Positions 39,109 to 46,218 of a DNA stretch of 64,000 bases are shown here, one piece after another (the stretch's first letter is position 1; each line of letters opens with the position of its first letter). This DNA comes from a virus. Under the pieces are notes generated by a model. The model was not told the DNA's origin. It saw only the letters and a program-made list of their open reading frames with translations, and made no database searches. Location of the stretch: IMG/VR virus record IMGVR_UViG_3300039191_000223, positions 38,700 to 102,699 of that record; one strand, 5' to 3'. Both the position numbers and the translations under genes were made by a program.

Positions 39109-39184
39109 TGGAAGCCGAGGTCGGAATCAAACCGACGTTTTTCTGAGTTTGCAGCCCAGCGCATAGTCTCTCTGCCACCCGGCC
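39109..39184 (-). tRNA. tRNA-Cys (GCA), second copy
   Basis: Anticodon arm CTGGG CTGCAAA CTCAG, acceptor GGCCGGG/CTCGGCT, encoded CCA; short D-loop. Confidence 0.8.
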
Positions 39185-39196
39185 ATTATGTAATTT

Positions 39197-39271
39197 TGGT
39201 ACTCCTGCGGGGAATCGAACCCCGTACTCTCGGGTGAAAACCGAGCAACTCAACCATTTGTCTTCAGGAGC
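39197..39271 (-). tRNA. tRNA-Glu (TTC)
   Basis: Anticodon arm CTCGG TTTTCAC CCGAG, encoded CCA. Confidence 0.93.
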
Positions 39272-39384
39272 AAAGAGGGAGTCTGATAACTCCCAAATAC
39301 CCATAATCTCTTAATTGGTTCACACTAACTATCAGGTAAGTGTTTCCCTCAGATGGAATTGGGTAATACCATAAACTATATTGT

Positions 39385-39461
39385 TGGAGCCGTAGACGGA
39401 ATTCGAACCCGTATCGACAGGGGTGAAAACCCTGCATTCTAAACCATTAAACTACTACGGC
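39385..39461 (-). tRNA. tRNA-Glu (TTC), second copy
   Basis: Anticodon arm CAGGG TTTTCAC CCCTG, acceptor GCCGTAG/CTACGGC, encoded CCA; unlike the 39197 copy outside the loop. Confidence 0.92.
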
Positions 39462-39470
39462 ATTATATGT

Positions 39471-39546
39471 TGGTGGAACTGGTCGGAGTCGAACCGACAA
39501 CCCTCTGCTTGCAACACAGACGCTCTCCCAATTGAGCTACAGCCCC
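39471..39546 (-). tRNA. tRNA-Ala (TGC), second copy
   Basis: Anticodon arm TCTGT GTTGCAA GCAGA, acceptor GGGGCTG with a 3' strand allowing two G-T pairs, encoded CCA. Confidence 0.9.
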
Positions 39547-39547
39547 A

Positions 39548-39709
39548 TTATGTTAGTTTAACATATTCCCACGTGATCCCCAGCGTTGCTGCCCATTTTG
39601 TTACCTTGGACATGATTTTAGGATCGTGGAAAGTATCTTTCTTTGGATCATCGGCTACGATTGGACCGTAGTGCTGATCGCCAGCTACTAGATAATATCC
39701 CGGTTTCAT
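39548..39709 (-). CDS. hypothetical protein, 53 aa
   Basis: MKPGYYLVAGDQHYGPIVADD...; GGAGAGATAT upstream. Clean small gene inside the tRNA array. Confidence 0.6.
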   Translation of the reverse strand: MKPGYYLVAGDQHYGPIVADDPKKDTFHDPKIMSKVTKWAATLGITWEYVKLT

Positions 39710-39727
39710 ATATCTCTCCGTAATTAG

Positions 39728-39800
39728 CTGGCACGGCAGGGATCGAACCCGCTTTTTCCTGATTAACAGTCAGGCGCATTACCATTAATGCTACATGCCA
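39728..39800 (-). tRNA. tRNA-Asn (GTT), second copy
   Basis: Anticodon arm CCTGA CTGTTAA TCAGG, acceptor TGGCATG/CGTGCCA; CCA not encoded (CTA). Confidence 0.9.
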
Positions 39801-39811
39801 ATTGTTATGTT

Positions 39812-39886
39812 TGGTGGGAGCAGAGGGACTCGAACCCTCGCGCGTTTGGTTAAAAGCCAACTGCTCTGCCGCTGAGCTACGCTCCC
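39812..39886 (-). tRNA. tRNA-Lys (TTT)
   Basis: Anticodon arm TTGG CTTTTAA CCAA, acceptor GGGAGCG/TGCTCCC, encoded CCA. Confidence 0.94.
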
Positions 39887-39909
39887 ATTGTTCATTGTTA
39901 CTTCTTTAG

Positions 39910-39980
39910 CTGCCCCAGAAGGAATTGAACCTTCATCCCCGGAGTCAAAGGCCGGTGTGATACCATTACACAATAGGGCA
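39910..39980 (-). tRNA. tRNA-Gln (TTG)
   Basis: Loop CTTTGAC, acceptor TGCCCTA/TGGGGCA; CCA not encoded. Confidence 0.9.
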
Positions 39981-40010
39981 ATTGTTAGGGGGTTCCCTTA
40001 TACCAACAAC

Positions 40011-40070
40011 CGTCTTGCAACACGGTAACGCTACTTATGCAATTTCACGTTTACGGAATCGAACCGCTTA
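40011..40070 (-). other. tRNA-derived fragments
   Basis: A T-arm-like GCGG TTCGATT CCGT (about 40046-40062) is followed by hairpin ACCGT-GTTGCAAG-ACGGT with an 8-base Ala-like loop. No complete cloverleaf. Confidence 0.35.
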
Positions 40071-40090
40071 GGCAACCAATTTTTGATGTT

Positions 40091-40166
40091 TGGTGGGAGC
40101 ACTCGGGTATGATCCGAGACCGCCCGGATTAAGAGTCCGGTGTACTGCCAATTATACGATACTCCC
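40091..40166 (-). tRNA. tRNA-Lys (CTT)
   Basis: Anticodon arm CCGGA CTCTTAA TCCGG, acceptor GGGAGTA with GTGCTCCC, encoded CCA. The T-loop is ATCATAC instead of TTCGAAT, which is unusual. Confidence 0.88.
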
Positions 40167-40171
40167 GTTGT

Positions 40172-40233
40172 TGGTTGTAGGTGGCCGGGTATCACCTCGA
40201 CTCTTCTAGCTGATGAGGCCAGTATCACCTACG
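40172..40233 (-). ncRNA. 62-nt tRNA-like RNA, CAT loop, no D-arm
   Basis: Acceptor CGTAGGT/ACCTACA with C1-A72 mismatch, A and encoded CCA. The hairpin CTGGC CTCATCA GCTAG lies four bases after the acceptor. The T-arm is not convincing. Same C1-A72 feature as 30143-30244. Confidence 0.4.
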
Positions 40234-40297
40234 GACACCGATCCGCGAATCGGTTGCCCAGCCTATACCCCATGCATGAGGTATTTTGCATTCTATT

Positions 40298-40371
40298 TGG
40301 GGTGCCTAGATGGATTTGAACCATCGACCTCCCTCGCGCAAGGGTGCTCTGCCAGACTGAGCTATAGTCAC
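40298..40371 (-). tRNA. tRNA, probable Arg (GCG)
   Basis: Good D- and T-arms, acceptor with one mismatch, encoded CCA. The anticodon hairpin CCC-TTGCGCGA-GGG allows a 7- or 8-base loop; the 7-base reading gives GCG. Confidence 0.65.
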
Positions 40372-40377
40372 CATTGT

Positions 40378-40455
40378 TGGTCTCCCCAGCAGGAATCGAA
40401 CCTGCGGCCTTCCGCATCCGAGGCGGAAGCTCTACCAGACTGAGCTACAGAGAGA
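40378..40455 (-). tRNA. tRNA-Pro (CGG)
   Basis: Anticodon arm TCCGC CTCGGAT GCGGA, encoded CCA. Confidence 0.92.
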
Positions 40456-40580
40456 TTGTACACTAAAAATTAGTGGGAAAGGGTAGTATCTTTCAACTAC
40501 ATCTGCTCATTTTGGCTGCTTTAACGGGACATACCTTACCATGGCGATACCTCCCTATTTGGCGACCTTTCCACTGCATT
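40456..40580 (-). other. spacer between tRNA-Pro and tRNA-His
   Basis: No gene-sized frame. Holds a strong ribosome site GGGAGGT before an 11-codon frame (MVRYVPLKQPK), possibly a leader peptide. Confidence 0.3.
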
Positions 40581-40655
40581 TGGGGTGAAGACGGGAATCG
40601 AACCCTACCTAACTGTTTCACAGACAGTTGTGCTAACCTCTACACTATCAACACC
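40581..40655 (-). tRNA. tRNA-His (GTG)
   Basis: Anticodon arm ACTGT CTGTGAA ACAGT, encoded CCA, discriminator C as in His tRNAs; two acceptor mismatches. Confidence 0.88.
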
Positions 40656-40666
40656 ATCGAGACCTA

Positions 40667-40843
40667 CTAATCTTCATCTTCATCCCTAATACGAGGAAGG
40701 ATAAAGTCATCAATAAGTTCGTTCCAATCCCCTTCCGCATCTCGATCATCAGATAAATCAATTCCAAACTCCGATGATAGTCTGCTTTTCAAAATTTCGT
40801 AAATCTCATCACCAATGTTATTTTCTTTTTTAAGAGTATCCAT
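40667..40843 (-). CDS. acidic hypothetical protein, 58 aa
   Basis: MDTLKKENNIGDEIYEILK ... RIRDEDED, terminated by tandem TAG-TAG. Good coding character. Confidence 0.6.
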   Translation of the reverse strand: MDTLKKENNIGDEIYEILKSRLSSEFGIDLSDDRDAEGDWNELIDDFILPRIRDEDED

Positions 40844-40867
40844 AACATTCTATCTCCATTTATTTAT

Positions 40868-40945
40868 TGGTCTGAGCGGCAGGGCTCGAACCTGCAACCC
40901 CTCGATTCCAAACCGAAGTATCTACCAATTGAATTCTACGCTCAG
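40868..40945 (-). tRNA. tRNA-Pro (TGG)
   Basis: Loop TTTGGAA in TTCGG/TCGAG, acceptor CTGAGCG/CGCTCAG, encoded CCA. Confidence 0.92.
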
Positions 40946-40963
40946 ATTGCTATAGCGACAATA

Positions 40964-41062
40964 TTACCTTGTCTGCAATTCAGTGTCAATGTATTTCAGT
41001 ATTTCAAGTGCTCTTTCCAATAATAGATGAGCCCTTTCGTATTTTTGCTCTTTAGTTTCTAT
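40964..41062 (-). CDS. small helical protein, 33 codons, ATA at the start position
   Basis: GAGG lies seven bases before ATA 41062, then ETKEQKYERAHLLLERALEI ... to TAA. No ATG/GTG/TTG gives a comparable product. Confidence 0.35.
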   Translation of the reverse strand: METKEQKYERAHLLLERALEILKYIDTELQTR

Positions 41063-41077
41063 TGTAATTCCTCAAAT

Positions 41078-41154
41078 TGGCGGAACTGACGGGAGTCGAA
41101 CCCGCAACTTCTTCCGTGACAGGGAAGCGCTCTAACCAGTTAAGCTACAGTTCC
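41078..41154 (-). tRNA. tRNA-Asp (GTC)
   Basis: Anticodon arm CTTCC CTGTCAC GGAAG, acceptor GGAACTG/CAGTTCC, encoded CCA. Confidence 0.95.
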
Positions 41155-41156
41155 AT

Positions 41157-41231
41157 TGGTCCTCTCAACAGGATTCGAACCTGTGTCTTCTGGGCTTCAA
41201 CCAGACGCTACGCCAACTCAGCTACAAGAGG
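41157..41231 (-). tRNA. tRNA-Phe (GAA)
   Basis: Anticodon arm TCTGG TTGAAGC CCAGA, acceptor CCTCTTG with TGAGAGG, encoded CCA. Confidence 0.93.
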
Positions 41232-41236
41232 AAAAC

Positions 41237-41500
41237 GCATGTTTTTGACGGTATACATCTAGAAACATGCAAAACTACCTTGCCTTTAACGACTACTATA
41301 ATCCCCGGTCGTTGACGGATATCCATTGGTGTGGATTAGTATCTTTCGGCGGCGCGAGCGCAATGCTCATGTGATCCGCGTGGCTGGCAACCTAAGATAC
41401 CACTCTTAGGTTGAGTTCCGTAACAATGGATAGGGGCGTTTCAGCACATGCTCCGACTTTTTGGCTTAGTCGGGGGACTCGGAGTCCCATCCAATGTTAC
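41237..41500 (-). ncRNA. structured non-coding RNA candidate
   Basis: Helices: GCATGTTT/AAACATGC (41237-41270), AACGAC/GTCGTT (41288-41313), ATCCATTG/CAATGGAT (41321-41431) enclosing AACCTAAGA/TCTTAGGTT (41389-41412), GGGACT/AGTCCC (41474-41488) and CCGACT/AGTCGG. No convincing protein frame. Strand assigned from the tRNA operon direction. Confidence 0.5.
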
Positions 41501-41514
41501 CCGTTTTATGGGCA

Positions 41515-41544
41515 TAAAAAAAGGCGAATCTTACGATCCGCCTT
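41515..41544 (-). terminator. intrinsic terminator
   Basis: AAGGCG ... CGCCTT stem followed by seven T on the minus strand. Confidence 0.85.
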
Positions 41545-41720
41545 CTCAGTACTCCCTTGTAGGGTTGCCGGTTAGAGTTCTTTACTCCTTGGGCTTACTG
41601 AGAAGGCATGCTTACGATCATAATTATCGCAGGCGAGCGCTTTCACAAACAGGTTCGCAGGGCGTTCCTGTAGGGAATGTTGTTCGCATTTAATAAACGT
41701 AATCGAAGTCATCATCTTTT
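41541..41720 (-). ncRNA. leader-like structured RNA before terminator
   Basis: An 11-bp perfect helix CCTTCTCAGTA/TACTGAGAAGG (41541-41606) encloses a 44-base domain with CCGGCAACCC. Its 3' strand overlaps the 5' arm of the terminator hairpin, an arrangement seen in riboswitches and attenuators. No known class assigned. Confidence 0.4.
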
Positions 41721-41784
41721 CCTATTAACTTAGTTAGGGCTTTCGCCCACAGGGGTAAACCTGTATATGTCTATTTAGTGTTCT

Positions 41785-42069
41785 TCACAAAAAATCTGAA
41801 TCATCAGACTTGATGGGATGCATTGTACTGCTTGTATTTAGTTCTGTCAACACCTTTTTATATTTTCTTTCTTCTTCATCACCAAGAATGCTTGTTACTT
41901 GATGATGAAGAATAGGGTCACTCTTACTCAGGCGTTTCATTCGCAGTTTACTATCTAGTCTAGATTTCCAATCATCATACGGGAGCCTGACATAATAGTA
42001 GTACAATAGAAAGGTGTTTGTTACAGGTAACATAACTAGCCAAAAAAGCAGGCTTCTATTACCGTCCAA
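41785..42069 (-). CDS. membrane protein, 94 aa
   Basis: One hydrophobic segment at residues 6-27 then a basic cytoplasmic tail. Follows the AAA ATPase gene. Confidence 0.6.
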   Translation of the reverse strand: MDGNRSLLFWLVMLPVTNTFLLYYYYVRLPYDDWKSRLDSKLRMKRLSKSDPILHHQVTSILGDEEERKYKKVLTELNTSSTMHPIKSDDSDFL

Positions 42070-42082
42070 AGCGAATCACGTA

Positions 42083-43084
42083 TCATCGTCTTCTGACTCT
42101 TACACAATCATTCTGGGTGGGATACGACGGTACGTTTTCAAATTCAGGGACATCATCCTCATCATCCTCATCATCCTCATCATCCTCATCATCCTCATCA
42201 TCCTCATCATCCTCATCGTAATTATCAGAAAGAAGTTCCCCGTTGATCATGTGGTGCATTCTAGCAACAGAGTCCTCCAATGTCAACCCGAATACTTGAG
42301 TGGAAATAACCACATCTTTGATATGCGCTACACCCATGCCCTTGGTTTTCAATACCCACTCATCTAGGTTTCCAATAACGTCATTTGCGCGGGCAAACAC
42401 AGCTTCGATATAAACCCTACGGGCAGCAGCACTCGGCATACCAATTTGCTCAACAACATCAAAGCGGCTTGGCCGGTTGATAAGACGTGCGGGCATTCTC
42501 TCTGGATGATTCGTCGTTGCAATGAACATCACATTGTCAATCTGACACTCCCCATCGAGTAGAGCAAGTAGAGCACCTTCATTTCGAAGCATGCTATCTA
42601 TATCTTCAAGAATAACAACAATCGGACGCACCTGTTCGATCCTACGAAATGCTTGTAGTCCAGCAATCGCATTTCCGGGATCATTAACATAAAACACTAC
42701 ACCACCCATATCGACAATATGGTTGGATACCAAATTGATCGTTGAAGTCTTACCACTGCCCGGAGGGCCATAAAGCATGATTCCGCGCTTCCACAAGTAC
42801 CCATATTGTCGGAACTTGTCTTCGTTCTTCCAAAACTCCTTTACAAGTTGCAGGATGTTGTCTGACTGTGTATCTGGGAGATGGATGAGTTCATCGGTCT
42901 CATTACTATGGGCCTCAAAGTATACTCCACGCATACTGTCGAAAATGTTGTATTGTCCAGCAGGCACGGTCTTTATGACCCGACCTGTTGGAAAAAATAC
43001 TGTGCCATCTGCTTCGATTGCCCATTGGCAGGCATCGTCAGAATTTAGTTCGTCGGGATCGTAATCTGCATTATCGGACATTTT
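42083..43084 (-). CDS. AAA+ ATPase with acidic repeat tail, 333 aa
   Basis: Walker A YGPPGSGKTST, Walker B VVILEDIDS and sensor-1 ATTNHPERM identify a BCS1/FtsH-like AAA module with PSRFD second-region homology. Residues about 295-315 are DED repeats encoded by CATCCT repeats on the plus strand. Start at MSDNADYD. Likely an unfoldase or assembly factor. Confidence 0.8.
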   Translation of the reverse strand, partial: KMSDNADYDPDELNSDDACQWAIEADGTVFFPTGRVIKTVPAGQYNIFDSMRGVYFEAHSNETDELIHLPDTQSDNILQLVKEFWKNEDKFRQYGYLWKRGIMLYGPPGSGKTSTINLVSNHIVDMGGVVFYVNDPGNAIAGLQAFRRIEQVRPIVVILEDIDSMLRNEGALLALLDGECQIDNVMFIATTNHPERMPARLINRPSRFDVVEQIGMPSAAARRVYIEAVFARANDVIGNLDEWVLKTKGMGVAHIKDVVISTQVFGLTLEDSVARMHHMINGELLSDNYDEDDEDDEDDEDDEDDEDDEDDVPEFENVPSYPTQNDCVRVRRR

Positions 43085-43119
43085 TGAACCTCTCTCCATT
43101 GTATGTTGTAAAGGAAAGG

Positions 43120-43148
43120 ATTATACGATAAATAGTCATAAGCGTCAA
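43120..43148 (-). promoter_or_regulatory. sigma70-type promoter TTGACG-17-TATAAT
   Basis: -35 43143-43148, -10 43120-43125 for the AAA gene. GATAAATAG inside the spacer on the plus strand may be a late promoter for the divergent gene. Confidence 0.65.
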
Positions 43149-43564
43149 TGGAGAATTACATGAATCTGCTCAATGAAATGACAAACAAAATGGAGATTGA
43201 TCTATTGGAATCAGAGATAGATGATGTCCTAACACAATATCGCAATATTATCAGCTTCGCACAATTGTATGAAGGATCAGCTATTCTGGCTAGCTTGCCT
43301 GACGACTTGATTGAAAAGATAACTGAAATTGAGCGACGTATGGAAGTTATCGAAAAGGCCAAGAATCTGCTCAAGAAATTAGAAGACAGTGGCTGGGATA
43401 AAAAGAAAGTGAAATATCATAGACAGCGCCTGTATGATAACCGGGAAAGAATTCGCAAATCAATGTATTCTGCAAAGAAGAAAATGGTTGCTCTCGAAAA
43501 AGCAGTTCAAGGCATGGTTGACGGAATTAAGCCTCAAGATGGCTTATCTTACAGCGAATCATAA
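43148..43564 (+). CDS. coiled-coil hypothetical protein, 138 aa
   Basis: Almost entirely heptad-like helices, charged. GGAG before ATG is part of the -35 region of the divergent promoter. 3' end overlaps the convergent gene by 38 bases. Confidence 0.55.
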   Translation: MENYMNLLNEMTNKMEIDLLESEIDDVLTQYRNIISFAQLYEGSAILASLPDDLIEKITEIERRMEVIEKAKNLLKKLEDSGWDKKKVKYHRQRLYDNRERIRKSMYSAKKKMVALEKAVQGMVDGIKPQDGLSYSES

Positions 43565-44009
43565 TTAGCTGAGCCAATTCCTTAACTGATTTTACTACAG
43601 GCAAACCGAATCGGCGGGATACATACTTGATATATCCCGCTTTCTCGTAACCATCCGATAAGTGTATAATCGATTCCTTCGTTTTATACATACCCATTTC
43701 AAATAAAGTGATTGGTGCCACTGAAGTATCATCGTAAAAAAAGACTTCTATGTCGGCCATGATTATACCTAAGTGTTCCCAATCTGTTTGTTTAGTGAAA
43801 GCTGGATTATCTGCATCTTCATCACCAATACGTTCCTCCCAATCTTTGACGGTTGGGTCAAGGATAATAATATCCATGCCCTGTGCCGAAAGTAGCTCGA
43901 TTACTTCTTCTCTCCAAGGACTCATCGTCCCTCCGAGAAAAATCGAACACTTAGTGCGGTCCATCTTTTCTAGATCATCATCAGGGGTTAGTATCTGCAT
44001 AAAGTTCAT
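43527..44009 (-). CDS. nucleoside 2-deoxyribosyltransferase-like protein, 160 aa
   Basis: SIFLGGTMSPWREEVIELL, a WxxxD-like middle, ADIEVFFYDD and TLFEMGMYK match the NDT-like superfamily (Asp and Glu active-site positions). Could exchange bases on deoxynucleosides or hydrolyse nucleotides. Confidence 0.65.
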   Translation of the reverse strand: MNFMQILTPDDDLEKMDRTKCSIFLGGTMSPWREEVIELLSAQGMDIIILDPTVKDWEERIGDEDADNPAFTKQTDWEHLGIIMADIEVFFYDDTSVAPITLFEMGMYKTKESIIHLSDGYEKAGYIKYVSRRFGLPVVKSVKELAQLIMIRCKISHLEA

Positions 44010-44148
44010 TTTCCAATTTTATTATGTAGCGTTTCTGCTCAACGACGGCTCGATTAACACTTGAAATGTTTGCGGGTCTATACCGCAGCCTATTCAAGTA
44101 CCACTTATTGAATGCAATCTGCATTCGCAAGCCGAAATATCTGTTCAT
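43981..44148 (-). CDS. small basic protein, 55 aa
   Basis: MNRYFGLRMQIAFNKWYLN...; overlaps the start of the next gene. Confidence 0.55.
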   Translation of the reverse strand: MNRYFGLRMQIAFNKWYLNRLRYRPANISSVNRAVVEQKRYIIKLENELYADTNP

Positions 44149-44187
44149 TTTTTCTTTCTGTTTCCTCTCATATTATTTAGTGTTTAA

Positions 44188-44215
44188 ACAAAAAAGGGAC
44201 GCACACGCATCCCCT
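44188..44215 (-). terminator. intrinsic terminator
   Basis: GGGATGC/GCGTCCC stem followed by TTTTTTG after the phosphoesterase gene. Confidence 0.75.
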
Positions 44216-44235
44216 CTACTTACAACATAGCACCT

Positions 44236-44790
44236 TTAGTGCCTGTCGGCATTTGCTATGTCTCGGGCATCCATAAAAGCCTTTACCTCTTCAAATGAGT
44301 ACGGACGGTATTCGTCAGTTATGACTTTACTATCCACACCCATATCAGCAGACTTGCCGTAAGGTGGTAGCGTTCCATGTGAATGCCCGTAGAGCATCCA
44401 AGACCCATGGTGGGATCGATTCCACACCCGGTGCCCGTAATGAGCAAGAACGATGTGCTGTTTCTCCCACGTAATTTCGCGGTAATCGAAAATACCATTG
44501 AGCAATTTCTCACCCAGAAGTTCTTTTCGATAATTCCTCAGAGTCTTATCGTGGTTTCCCAGAATAAGATTCTTCTGACCATTGAGTCGTAGTAATAGTT
44601 CCTTGATTCTTCCAATGTTCGCAAACGCGAAATCACCAAGGAACCACACTTGATCGTTTTTACCCACAGCTGAGTTGTGGGTTTTGATCAATAACTCATC
44701 CATTTCCTCAACGGAACTGAAAGGTCTTCCTGCATACTGGCAGATGTTTCTGTGACCATAATGCTGGTCGCTCGTAAAAAACATACTCAT
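44236..44790 (-). CDS. calcineurin-like metallophosphoesterase, 184 aa
   Basis: FTSDQHYGH (DxH), FLGDFAF (GDxx), ILGNHDK (GNHD), AHYGHR and YGHSHG are the complete phosphoesterase motif series. Substrate unknown; could remove phosphates from nucleotides or RNA ends. Confidence 0.85.
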   Translation of the reverse strand: MSMFFTSDQHYGHRNICQYAGRPFSSVEEMDELLIKTHNSAVGKNDQVWFLGDFAFANIGRIKELLLRLNGQKNLILGNHDKTLRNYRKELLGEKLLNGIFDYREITWEKQHIVLAHYGHRVWNRSHHGSWMLYGHSHGTLPPYGKSADMGVDSKVITDEYRPYSFEEVKAFMDARDIANADRH

Positions 44791-44832
44791 ATTATTTCTC
44801 CTATATTGAGTTGCTTTTTTACCCCTGTGAGC

Positions 44833-45268
44833 TTAACTCTTTAGTGCAGACAATAGGTGCTGGCGCATTGCCTCTAGCTGATTACTATATACATTCTTGG
44901 GGTTCACTCTTGAACAGTGGCATAAGCCCCATATAATCCGACATGTTGGACTTAGGAATGGCAAGCTCCCCGAATGCTTTGTAATAAGTCCCCACATTGC
45001 CGTTGTCGTTGACAACTTTTGTATTAATATTCAATTCAATTTTGAATTTTTCTTTCGTATATCCACCATTAGTATATCCACCATTAGTAGTACCAATATC
45101 AAAAGTGTACGACTCAATGCTAGCGATGACTTGAACATTTTTGTTTTGACTAAGAAATATTACAGTATTTGTTGGAAATGATCCGCCAGCGATAACCCGT
45201 ACATCATCTATCATCAGGTCATCAAAAATTTCTTCTATTAGCGAAGCCGTATCCTTATCGCTAAGCAT
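44833..45268 (-). CDS. hypothetical protein, end displaced, about 127-145 aa
   Basis: Initial frame (MLSDKDTASLIEEIFDD...) ends at TAG-TAA (44885). The +1 frame after AAGAGT continues NPKNVYSNQLEAMRQHLL to 44833. The ATG is preceded directly by the TTAAG microsatellite with no Shine-Dalgarno. Confidence 0.45.
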
Positions 45269-45271
45269 ATG

Positions 45272-45329
45272 GTTAAGTTAAGTTAAGTTAAGTTAAGTTA
45301 AGTTAAGTTAAGTTAAGTTAAGTTAAGTT
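45272..45329. repeat. pentanucleotide microsatellite (TTAAG)n
   Basis: About 11 tandem units filling the gap between the BI-1-like gene stop and the next start codon. Confidence 0.92.
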
Positions 45330-45330
45330 T

Positions 45331-45993
45331 TTAATCGTCTCCGAGCGCAAACCCAAATAGGTGCAAGAGGCTCGTGAACAAGTTAATAATATCCAGATAC
45401 AGTGAGATGGTTGCTGAGATATAATTCGTCTCACCCCCATTTACAATGCGGCTGGTGTCGTAAAGGATGTAACCACACATCAATAGAGCTACAATAGAAG
45501 ACAATGCTAGTGACAAAGCAGGAATTGCCAAAAAGATGTTTGCAATCATTGCAACTACTGCAACAAGCAAACCTACAAATAGGAATCCGCCCATGAAGGA
45601 AAAATCCTTTTTAGTTGTCAGTACATAGCCAGACAATCCAAAGAACGCAATAGCAGTCGTACCAAACGCCAGAGTCACAATCTCTGCACCGTTTGGGAGC
45701 CCAGCATACATGGCGACCAATGGACCGGTAAAGTACCCCATCATACCAGTGAACAAGAAGGTCATTGGCAACCCAAGCCAACTATTTTTAGTGAATTGTA
45801 CGCCAAACAAGGCGGCAATTATAAAGACGAATCCCATAATACCAATCGGTCCAGCGCCCGTCATGATCGCAATGGCCCCAGTAAATGCACTGAATACCAA
45901 CGTCATTGACAATAGAGCGTAAGTGTTTCGCAAGACACTGGTCGTCTGGACATCCATTACATTTCCAATATTACTCTGAACCTGCATCGTCAT
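45331..45993 (-). CDS. BI-1/YccA-family membrane protein, 220 aa
   Basis: Seven hydrophobic segments and the closing DIINLFTSLLHLFG block typical of Bax-inhibitor-1/YccA. Bacterial YccA binds and inhibits the FtsH protease; a phage copy could protect phage proteins or tune lysis. Full length. Confidence 0.8.
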   Translation of the reverse strand: MTMQVQSNIGNVMDVQTTSVLRNTYALLSMTLVFSAFTGAIAIMTGAGPIGIMGFVFIIAALFGVQFTKNSWLGLPMTFLFTGMMGYFTGPLVAMYAGLPNGAEIVTLAFGTTAIAFFGLSGYVLTTKKDFSFMGGFLFVGLLVAVVAMIANIFLAIPALSLALSSIVALLMCGYILYDTSRIVNGGETNYISATISLYLDIINLFTSLLHLFGFALGDD

Positions 45994-46136
45994 TCTCCTT
46001 TAGGGCATCTGTGAGTAAGTCTTTAAATTTCTGCATTTCTTCAACGGTGAGCCCGAAATAAACCCCGGCTTTTACGAACACGTATACGTCCGTTTCCCCG
46101 CTTATCTATAACTCTTTCAAGTTTGATTTCTCTCAT
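45971..46136 (-). CDS. small protein split over two frames
   Basis: ATG 46136 opens MREIKLERVIDKRGNG; that frame ends at TGA 46041. The +1 frame near 46085 gives VYVFVKAGVYFGLTVEEM and a good helical tail to TAA 45971, overlapping the BI-1 start. Confidence 0.45.
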
Positions 46137-46142
46137 AATAAT

Positions 46143-46218
46143 TGGTGACTCGGGTGGGACTCGAACCCACAACCAGCGATATTAGAAGTCGCGGCTCTGC
46201 CCCTTGAGCTACCGAGTC
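46143..46218 (-). tRNA. amber-suppressor-type tRNA (anticodon CTA)
   Basis: Counting from a regular cloverleaf: acceptor GACTCGG/CCGAGTC, D-stem GCTC/GAGC, anticodon arm GCGAC TTCTAAT ATCGC, 5-base variable loop, T-stem GTGGG/CCCAC, A, encoded CCA. Positions 34-36 are CTA, which reads UAG. Positions 31/39 are a C-A mismatch. The alternative TCT (Arg) reading needs a badly mispaired stem. Amino-acid identity unknown. Confidence 0.75.

Noticed and set aside
30003-40233. Permuted tRNA genes (3' half before 5' half)
   Set aside because: In the odd elements the acceptor strands are at the outer ends in normal order; extra domains explain them better.
38569-40460. Possible CRISPR array because of regularly spaced similar blocks
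   Set aside because: The blocks are distinct tRNA genes sharing T-arm sequence, not identical repeats.
29412-41231. Group I intron in tRNA genes
   Set aside because: The insertions are too short and lack recognisable P, Q, R, S core elements.
41448-41693. 81-aa plus-strand frame
   Set aside because: Lies across strong RNA helices and a minus-strand terminator; composition is not protein-like and it has no ribosome site.
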